In this document: positions 1 through 5,028 of the stretch, in pieces
Layout of the letters: the number at the start of each line of letters is the position of its first letter
Position numbering within the stretch: position 1 is the stretch's first letter
Origin: Bacillota bacterium
GTDB taxonomy: Bacteria > Bacillota > Clostridia > Lutisporales > Lutisporaceae
NCBI GenBank assembly: GCA_023405875.1
Contig: JAEXXN010000167.1
Span: forward strand, 1 to 7,714
DNA: 7,714 bases
Direction: 5' to 3'
Notes under the pieces: model-generated
What the model saw: only the letters and a program-made list of their open reading frames with translations
Databases searched by the model: none
What the model was told of the DNA's origin: nothing
Position numbers and translations under genes: made by a program

Positions 1-971
1 CCGCTTATTGGCGCCACTATCATTGTCGTTATCGGCATGGGAATGAGCATAAAGCCTGCTTGGGAAGGCGTAAGCCCTTTCAGCTGCTGGAGATAAAAGG
101 GCATCAGCAGCATTATCGAGAACTGCGACATATAATTGATAAGGGCTGAGAGGTTGCTCATCGTAAAGAGCCTGCTGTTGAAAAGACTCAGATCCACCAT
201 CGGATACTGCGCCCTTCTTTCTATATGTACAAAAAATAGAAGCATCAGAATACCCAAGGCTAAAAAAAGTATTATATATATATTACCCCAGCCGTATTTT
301 TCGATATAGCTCAAGGGCAGCAGCAGGGAGAGCAAAGCCAGGAAAATAACCACTCCGCCCTTGATATCAAAAGCCTGGGCTTCACGCCTGGATACATCAG
401 GTATTATTCTGCCCGCTAAAAAGCTGCCTGCAAGTCCTATGGGAAGGTTTATATAGAATATGCTCTGCCATCCCAAGTGTGAAGCGAGAAAGCCTCCGAG
501 CACCGGACCGGTAGTTGCTGCAACAGCTACCGCAATCGCATTGAAGCCAAGAGCCTTACCCCTGCTCTGGGAAGGTGCGAAATTTGTGATTATTGCCGGA
601 CCCATGGACATGATCATACCTGCGCCCAGAGCCTGAACCACCCTTGACATTATCAGCACGCTTATATTCGGTGCAAGGCTGCAGAACAAAGAGCCTGCGG
701 TAAATATTGCGAAGCCCGTTATGTATATTCTTTTATGACCGTACATGTCACCCAGTCTTCCATAGGTCAGAAGAAGGCAGCTTATTACCAGAAGGTATGA
801 CATTACCACCCATTCAATTATATATAACGGCTCCCCGTAGTATTTGCTGATGCTCGGAAGTGCAATATTCACAACACTGGCATCCAGGGCCGACATAAAG
901 GTTCCTACTGCAATTATCATTATTATAAATCTTAATTTTGGACTTTCAGGTTTTTCTGCATATTGTTCCAT
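1..971 (-). CDS. MFS drug efflux transporter, DHA2 (EmrB/QacA) family, N-terminal part
   Basis: This is the first 323 codons of an integral membrane transporter; the C-terminus lies beyond the window edge. Members of the family export drugs or other amphipathic compounds in exchange for protons and usually have 14 membrane helices. The translation shows the DHA2 signature LDASVVNIALPSI in helix 1 (residues 29-41), motif A GRLGDMYGHKR in the loop after helix 2 (71-81), SRVVQALGAGM (109-119) in helix 4, and the antiporter motif C ending GPVLGG (155-160). Roughly nine hydrophobic segments can be seen, including 206-221, 231-248, 273-291 and 304-320. The start ATG (969-971) has a strong GGGAGGTG ribosome binding site four bases upstream. 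It lies after the leuS terminator with its own TATAAT box and an inverted repeat, so it is probably transcribed separately. The family is secure; the substrate cannot be read from the sequence. Confidence 0.93.
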   Translation of the reverse strand, partial: MEQYAEKPESPKLRFIIMIIAVGTFMSALDASVVNIALPSISKYYGEPLYIIEWVVMSYLLVISCLLLTYGRLGDMYGHKRIYITGFAIFTAGSLFCSLAPNISVLIMSRVVQALGAGMIMSMGPAIITNFAPSQSRGKALGFNAIAVAVAATTGPVLGGFLASHLGWQSIFYINLPIGLAGSFLAGRIIPDVSRREAQAFDIKGGVVIFLALLSLLLPLSYIEKYGWGNIYIILFLALGILMLLFFVHIERRAQYPMVDLSLFNSRLFTMSNLSALINYMSQFSIMLLMPFYLQQLKGLTPSQAGFMLIPMPITTMIVAPIS

Positions 972-989
972 AACGCACCTCCCGATACT

Positions 990-995
990 ATTATA
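990..995 (-). promoter_or_regulatory. Possible -10 box (TATAAT) of the MFS transporter gene
   Basis: On the minus strand a perfect TATAAT stands 18 bases before the transporter ATG. The hexamer 17 bases further upstream (CGAAAA) is a poor -35 match and lies inside the adjacent inverted repeat, which would suit an activator-dependent or repressor-controlled promoter. Transcription would begin near 981-985, leaving a leader only about 10-14 bases long with the ribosome binding site at its very 5' end. That is unusual, and the box could be fortuitous. Confidence 0.4.
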
Positions 996-1005
996 ACGCA
1001 TCAGC

Positions 1006-1036
1006 AGAAAATTTTTCGGTTGCAGAAAAATTTTCT
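1006..1036. repeat. 12-bp inverted repeat, likely operator of the MFS gene
   Basis: Two perfectly complementary arms, AGAAAATTTTTC and GAAAAATTTTCT, flank a 7-base spacer (GGTTGCA). The repeat starts 11 bases upstream of the TATAAT box on the minus strand and covers the place of the -35 element. No run of T follows it on the minus strand, so it is not a second intrinsic terminator. Its position fits binding of a dimeric repressor or activator, as is common for efflux pumps controlled by TetR- or MarR-type regulators. No such regulator gene is visible in the window, and the AT-rich arms limit certainty. Confidence 0.5.
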
Positions 1037-1061
1037 TGCTTTTGCCTTCCGGCAACATTAA

Positions 1062-1094
1062 AGGGAGCTGCTTTTCTGTTTTCAGCAGCTCCCT
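1062..1094 (-). terminator. Hairpin terminator after leuS
   Basis: Six bases past the leuS stop codon, the minus strand can form a perfect 10-bp stem (AGGGAGCTGC paired with GCAGCTCCCT) around a 13-base loop. Only a short TTTAAT tract follows, so it is a weak or moderate intrinsic terminator. Its position between leuS and the separately promoted transporter gene supports a terminator role. Confidence 0.65.
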
Positions 1095-1099
1095 GACAG

Positions 1100-3544
1100 C
1101 TATTTCACCACTATATTCACAAGCCTGTTCTTTATGATGATCACCTTGGCCACCTGTTTTCCTGAAATCAACTCCCTGATCTCAGGGTTATCCATTGCCG
1201 CTGCTTCAACCTCTTTGTCCGAAGCGGAGGAGGATACCTCTATCTTGCTTTTCACCTTGCCGTTTATCTGTATGGCCAGCTCTACGCTGTCCCTGACAAG
1301 GGCAGTTTCATCCCAAACCGGCCACTTCTGGTTGAAGATCGAATACTCATAGCCCAGCTTCTCCCACATTTCCTCTGCAAAGTGCGGAGCGAAGGGAGAC
1401 ATAAGCTTGAGCAGATCGGACACAACGCCTTCCATATAGGAAATGTTCTTGTTTTCTACATCCTGATCATATTTGTACAATGCATTGACAAGCTCCATCA
1501 TCTTGGATATCGAGGTATTGAACTGGAATATCTCAGAGTCCTTTGTAGCTCCTTTTATTGCCAGGTGCCTTACATAGTTCAGCTCCTTTTCATCCTTTGC
1601 CACTTCTGTACTGCTGCTTTGACCCCTCAACTCCAGTACTCTTTCAACCATTCTCTCTACTCTTCCTATGAACCTGACAATTGCTTTTATACCGTCATCG
1701 CTCCAGGGTCCCCCTTCCACATAGTTGAAACCGAAGCCAAGATACATCCTGAACACGTCTGAGCCGTATTCATTTATATAAGTATCCGGCGATACCACGT
1801 TACCCCTGGATTTGCTCATCTTCTCACCGTCGGGGCCAAGTATTACCCCCTGGTGCACCAGGGATTTGAAGGGCTCGTCAAAATTCAGGTAACCCATATC
1901 ACGCAGGGCTTTTGTGTAGAACCGGGCATACAGAAGGTGCATAGCCGCATGCTCAGCCCCTCCGATATATTTATCCACCGGGAGTATTTTATTTATCCAA
2001 TCCTTGTTGAAGGCCTCCTCAGAGTTCCTGTTGTCCGGATATCTGAGGAAGTACCAGGAGGAGCACACGAAGGTATCAAGGGTATCCGGGTCTCGCCTTG
2101 CCGGTTTGCCGCATTTGGGGCACGGCACATTCATAAACTCTTCACTCTTTTTCAGCGGCGATTCTCCATCGGGAGTAAAGGCCACATCATAAGGAAGCAA
2201 TACAGGCAGATCCTTTTCAGGTACAGGCACTGCACCGCATTCCTCACAGTGAATCATCGGTATCGGCGCTCCCCAGTACCTTTGCCTTGATACCAGCCAA
2301 TCCCTGAGCCTGTAGTTTATTTTAAGCCCGCCCTTGTTTTCCCTGGAAAGGGCGTCAGTTATTTTTGCTTTTGCATCTTCGGAGGTCAAGCCGTCAAAGC
2401 TGCCGCTGTTGACCAGTATCCCATTTTCGACAAAGGGAAGCTTGTCGTCAACATCGCCTGCACCCTTGATGACCCTGGTTATGGTCAGGCCAAACTTTTC
2501 AGCGAATTCATAGTCTCTTTCATCATGGGCAGGAACCGCCATTACACATCCGGTACCATAGGTGGCGAGAGCATAGTCGGCGATCCATATCTGCACCTTT
2601 TCCCCGGTCAGAGGATGTATGGCATATGCGCCGGTAAATACTCCGGTTTTTTCCCTTGTAGTGGACAACCTCTCTATTTCACTTACTTTTCTTGCAAAAT
2701 CCTTATATTCCTCAACTATTTCCTTCTGTTCGGGAGTAGTGATGATATCGACAAGCTCCTGTTCAGGGGCAAGTACCACATAAGTCACGCCCATAAGCGT
2801 ATCCGGCCTTGTAGTGAATACTCTGAAGGAAAGGTCCCTGCCGTCTACCTTAAATTCAATTTCCGAGCCTTCGGATCTTCCTATCCAGTTCCTCTGGATT
2901 TTTTTGGTCTTTTCCGGCCAGTCAATTGTATCAAGCTTATCCAGGAGCTCCTGGGCATAGGCAGTTATTTTGAAGAACCATTGAGTCAGGTTCCTTCTTA
3001 TTATTTCAGATTCGCACCTTTCACAGTGTCCTTCTATTACCTGCTCGTTTGCAAGAACGGTGTTGCATTTGGGGCACCAGTTTACCGGCGCTTCCTTCCT
3101 GTATGCCAGATCATTCTCATAAAGCTTGAGGAAGGTCCACTGGGTCCATTTATAGTATTCCGGCGAACAGGTAACAACTTCATAATCCCAGTCGAAGGTC
3201 GCCCCCATAGCCTTAAGCTGCTCTTCCATGGTAGCAATGTTCTTCAGGGTCGAATCCTTGGGGTGTATACCGGTCTTTATCGCATAGTTTTCCGCAGGAA
3301 GGCCGAAGGCATCAAAGCCCATGGGATGGAAAACCTCATAGCCCTGCATCCTCTTTATTCTTGCCCATGAATCACTCAGGCCAAAGTTGTACCAATGTCC
3401 CACATGAAGATTTGCCCCTGAGGGATAGGAAAACATCTCAAGGCAATACAGCTTGTTGTCCAGGTTGTCGGGATTGAATTTGTAAAGCTTTGTTTCCTCC
3501 CACTTTTTCTGCCACTTCCTGTCAATATCCTTTGAATACGGCAT
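1100..3544 (-). CDS. leuS: Leucyl-tRNA synthetase (LeuRS)
   Basis: A cytoplasmic class I synthetase of 814 residues, close to the usual bacterial length; it joins leucine to tRNA-Leu using ATP and edits mischarged tRNA. Visible in order: the HIGH-type motif HVGH (47-50); a zinc-binding insert with CPKC (157-160) and CERC (174-177); the CP1 editing domain with TTRPDT (244-249) and AHDERD (339-344, its last Asp the probable editing residue); a second cysteine set, C433/C436 and C475/C478, in the leucine-specific region; GGAEHAAMHLLYARF (528-542); the KMSKS loop (575-579); and the anticodon-binding and C-terminal domains ending VIIIKNRLVNIVVK. The frame stays open 38 codons further upstream, but that extension translates the T-box and its terminator. 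The ATG at 3542-3544 has GGAAGGAG eight bases before it and begins MPYSKDIDRKW, a normal LeuRS N-terminus. Expression is governed by the leucine T-box upstream. Confidence 0.98.
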   Translation of the reverse strand: MPYSKDIDRKWQKKWEETKLYKFNPDNLDNKLYCLEMFSYPSGANLHVGHWYNFGLSDSWARIKRMQGYEVFHPMGFDAFGLPAENYAIKTGIHPKDSTLKNIATMEEQLKAMGATFDWDYEVVTCSPEYYKWTQWTFLKLYENDLAYRKEAPVNWCPKCNTVLANEQVIEGHCERCESEIIRRNLTQWFFKITAYAQELLDKLDTIDWPEKTKKIQRNWIGRSEGSEIEFKVDGRDLSFRVFTTRPDTLMGVTYVVLAPEQELVDIITTPEQKEIVEEYKDFARKVSEIERLSTTREKTGVFTGAYAIHPLTGEKVQIWIADYALATYGTGCVMAVPAHDERDYEFAEKFGLTITRVIKGAGDVDDKLPFVENGILVNSGSFDGLTSEDAKAKITDALSRENKGGLKINYRLRDWLVSRQRYWGAPIPMIHCEECGAVPVPEKDLPVLLPYDVAFTPDGESPLKKSEEFMNVPCPKCGKPARRDPDTLDTFVCSSWYFLRYPDNRNSEEAFNKDWINKILPVDKYIGGAEHAAMHLLYARFYTKALRDMGYLNFDEPFKSLVHQGVILGPDGEKMSKSRGNVVSPDTYINEYGSDVFRMYLGFGFNYVEGGPWSDDGIKAIVRFIGRVERMVERVLELRGQSSSTEVAKDEKELNYVRHLAIKGATKDSEIFQFNTSISKMMELVNALYKYDQDVENKNISYMEGVVSDLLKLMSPFAPHFAEEMWEKLGYEYSIFNQKWPVWDETALVRDSVELAIQINGKVKSKIEVSSSASDKEVEAAAMDNPEIRELISGKQVAKVIIIKNRLVNIVVK

Positions 3545-3552
3545 TATAAACA

Positions 3553-3560
3553 CTCCTTCC
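3553..3560 (-). promoter_or_regulatory. leuS ribosome binding site (fixes the start)
   Basis: GGAAGGAG on the minus strand stands eight bases before the ATG at 3542-3544. It lies downstream of the T-box terminator, so it is present only in read-through transcripts. It favours this ATG over the in-frame ATG at 3656-3658, which sits inside the riboswitch. Confidence 0.85.
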
Positions 3561-3587
3561 AGATTTGAAAAATACATATAAAAGCTT

Positions 3588-3622
3588 AAAAATAAAAACT
3601 CCATCTCAACAAGAGACGAAGT
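3588..3622 (-). terminator. T-box regulated intrinsic terminator of leuS leader
   Basis: Minus-strand ACTTCGTCTC pairs with GAGATGGAGT (10 bp including two G-U pairs, loop TTGTT), followed by TTTTATTTTT. The 5' arm contains CGTCTC, which is also needed by the competing antiterminator. The two structures are therefore mutually exclusive, as expected of a T-box switch. Confidence 0.88.
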
Positions 3623-3863
3623 CTGTTCGCGGTACCACTCTTTTTGACTTATCGGCATAAATATCCAATAAATCCTCTTTCGACGGCATTTATTACCATC
3701 TATCCCTTTAACGGAAGAATTCCGGCTAACCCTACTGGCCTTTCAGGCAGCTGCTCCCGGGTGAGTTCAAAAGATGCAGACTACCGGCTCCCACCATTTC
3801 TCCGGCTCTCTTAAAGTCTCTTATCCCTTTACTATTCCCGTTCCTTGCATATATCGATATTTA
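3588..3863 (-). promoter_or_regulatory. Leucine T-box riboswitch (leuS leader)
   Basis: A tRNA-sensing leader: uncharged tRNA-Leu binds it and stabilises an antiterminator, letting RNA polymerase enter leuS. The conserved T-box GAGTGGTACCGCG is at 3628-3640; its TGGT can pair with the ACCA end of a tRNA with discriminator base A, as tRNA-Leu has. Stem I carries AGAGAGCCGG (3802-3811) and GGTGGGAGCCGG (3784-3795), and the specifier loop GAACTCACC presents the leucine codon CTC at 3763-3765. Further hairpins are CGGAA/TTCCG (3712-3724) and the stem before the T-box, AATAAAT/ATTTATT (3667-3694, with an adjoining CC/GG). The antiterminator (3611-3642) pairs AAGAG with CTCTT and GCG with CGT around the T-box bulge. 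Motifs and order match the family; the 5' end is estimated from the promoter. Confidence 0.95.
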
Positions 3864-3869
3864 CGATTT

Positions 3870-3898
3870 ATGTTAGCATTTTTCACTATTCATGTCAA
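3870..3898 (-). promoter_or_regulatory. leuS promoter (sigma-A type)
   Basis: On the minus strand a perfect -35 TTGACA (3893-3898), a 17-base spacer and TAACAT (3870-3875) preceded by TG one base away, i.e. an extended -10. Transcription should begin near 3863, just upstream of the T-box Stem I. Confidence 0.82.
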
Positions 3899-3924
3899 TA
3901 CTTTTGCTTTGTCCGTAATATGCA

Positions 3925-3944
3925 GGGCGGTTCATGAACCGCCC
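3925..3944. repeat. Perfect 20-bp palindrome between the radical SAM gene and leuS
   Basis: GGGCGGTTCATGAACCGCCC is fully self-complementary and is flanked by CTAC on the plus-strand right side. It lies about 20 bases past the radical SAM stop codon and about 26 bases upstream of the leuS -35 box. No T run follows on either strand, so it is not a standard intrinsic terminator, although it could still protect or end the upstream transcript. From memory, GTAGGGGCGGTTC-type palindromes recur between genes in several Firmicute genomes, so this may be one copy of a dispersed element. Only one copy occurs in the window. Confidence 0.6.
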
Positions 3945-3964
3945 CTACCGTTATTATCCCATAT

Positions 3965-4918
3965 TTATATAAACATATTCCTGATGCCGATATCCACCGT
4001 ATATCTTTTGCCCTGCCAGGTATCCCTGTCCATCATAAGGTGTTCTATGGCATTTATCACCTCAAACTTTTTCAGGCTCCATTTGGGGCCGATAAGGGTG
4101 TCCCTGGGGCCGTCTCCGGTTATTCTGTGAATTACCATATCCCCTGGCAGCCTTTCTATACAGTCGACCACCGTTTCCACGTAATCCTCCATGGACATCA
4201 GGCTGAAGCCTCCGTCCTTATACAGCTCTGCAAGTCTTGTATCCTTCAAAAGATGGAGCAGGTGCAGCTTGATGCCCTGGGTGCCTGTGTTTGCAATGAA
4301 ATCAAGAGTCTGAAGCATCATCTGCCTGTCCTCTCCGGGCAATCCCAGTATTTCATGGGTCACCACCTGGATACCGCGCTTTTTCAGTTCTTTTACAGCC
4401 GTTATATAAGCGTCCAGCGCATACCCCCTGTTGATAGACCCGGCAGTGCTTTCATGGATAGTCTGCAAGCCCAGCTCCACCCACAGGTAAGTCCTTTCAT
4501 TTATCTCCTCCAGCAGCTCCAGAACGTCGGTCGGAAGGCAGTCGGGCCTGGTGGCAATTGCAAGCCCTACTACATCCTCCTGGTCAAGTATTGAATAATA
4601 TCTCTCCCGTAATGTCCCGGCATCCGCATAGGTATTGGTATATGCCTGAAAATATGCTATATATCTTCCGGCCTTCCATTTTTTATTCATCATATTCTTT
4701 ACTTCATGAAATTGTTCTACAAGATCAAGCGCTGTTCCGGCAAAATCTCCCGAGCCCCTCGGACTGCAAAAAACACAGCCTCCGGTAGATACCCGGCCGT
4801 CCCTGTTAGGGCAGGTAAAACCTGCATCCAGCGAAATTTTGAATACCTTCTCCTCGAACTTTTCCCTGAGAAAGTAGTTCAAAGTATGATATCTTTTATC
4901 ATCCCACATTTTTGTCAT
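3965..4918 (-). CDS. ytqA: Radical SAM protein, YtqA/YhcC family
   Basis: A 317-residue cytoplasmic radical SAM enzyme, close to family length (about 300-320). The N-terminal region HTLNYFLREKF followed by KISLDAGFTCPNRDG and GGCVFC is the hallmark of the YtqA (Bacillus) / YhcC (E. coli) group. Cysteines C36, C48 and C51 are the likely ligands of the 4Fe-4S cluster that cleaves S-adenosylmethionine; the first spacing (11 residues) is longer than the classic CxxxCxxC but normal for this group. Later landmarks are YFQAYTNTYA, IATRPDC, LWVELGLQT and HEILGLPGE, as in Elp3-like radical SAM folds. The substrate is, to my knowledge, not established. The ATG at 4916-4918 is chosen because AAGGTGG lies seven bases before it; the frame extends 28 codons further, but that stretch reads through a non-coding repeat-like sequence. 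No clear promoter is seen in the 110 bases upstream, so it may be read from the kinase transcript. Confidence 0.93.
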   Translation of the reverse strand: MTKMWDDKRYHTLNYFLREKFEEKVFKISLDAGFTCPNRDGRVSTGGCVFCSPRGSGDFAGTALDLVEQFHEVKNMMNKKWKAGRYIAYFQAYTNTYADAGTLRERYYSILDQEDVVGLAIATRPDCLPTDVLELLEEINERTYLWVELGLQTIHESTAGSINRGYALDAYITAVKELKKRGIQVVTHEILGLPGEDRQMMLQTLDFIANTGTQGIKLHLLHLLKDTRLAELYKDGGFSLMSMEDYVETVVDCIERLPGDMVIHRITGDGPRDTLIGPKWSLKKFEVINAIEHLMMDRDTWQGKRYTVDIGIRNMFI

Positions 4919-4925
4919 AAAGTAT

Positions 4926-4932
4926 CCACCTT
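4926..4932 (-). promoter_or_regulatory. Ribosome binding site of the radical SAM gene (fixes the start)
   Basis: AAGGTGG on the minus strand is seven bases before the ATG at 4916-4918. The longer in-frame start at 5000-5002 lies inside the repeat-like spacer and would add residues not expected in this family. Confidence 0.75.
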
Positions 4933-4992
4933 TTGTTTGCGTAAAAATATCCGGAACGCCTGCTCTTGGTTCTGAGCCTGCGAAGAATACTT

Positions 4993-5015
4993 GATCCTTC
5001 AACGCGTTCAGGATG
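4993..5015 (-). repeat. Probable copy of a dispersed intergenic repeat (HPERVEG type)
   Basis: The minus strand of this spacer reads CATCCTGAACGCG then TTGAAGGATC, followed by AAGTATTCTTCGCAGGCTCAG. In one frame it translates to HPERVEGSS, a peptide I recall from many spurious open frames made by a widespread intergenic repeat. It contains the palindrome AACGCGTT (5001-5008). It sits between the kinase stop (5029) and the radical SAM start (4918). Membership in a repeat family is from memory and is not shown within this window, which has one copy. Confidence 0.35.
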
Positions 5016-5028
5016 AATTCCTTTGTTA

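Noticed and set aside
2525..3370. 281-codon open frame on the plus strand
   Set aside because: It is antisense to the conserved catalytic and editing regions of leuS, has no recognisable domain, and reflects the codon structure of the real gene.
3545..3658. 38-residue N-terminal extension of LeuRS starting at the ATG at 3658
   Set aside because: It translates the T-box, the regulated terminator and the leader; the ATG at 3544 has a strong ribosome site and gives the normal LeuRS N-terminus.
3774..4130. 118-codon plus-strand frame across the leuS leader and radical SAM 3' end
   Set aside because: It covers the riboswitch, promoter and palindrome in antisense and has no protein-like features.
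4040..4594. 184-codon open frame on the plus strand
   Set aside because: It lies entirely antisense to the radical SAM gene, with no family resemblance and no convincing start site.
4919..5002. 28-residue N-terminal extension of the radical SAM protein
   Set aside because: It reads through repeat-like spacer DNA and lacks a ribosome site; the ATG at 4918 matches family length and has AAGGTGG upstream.
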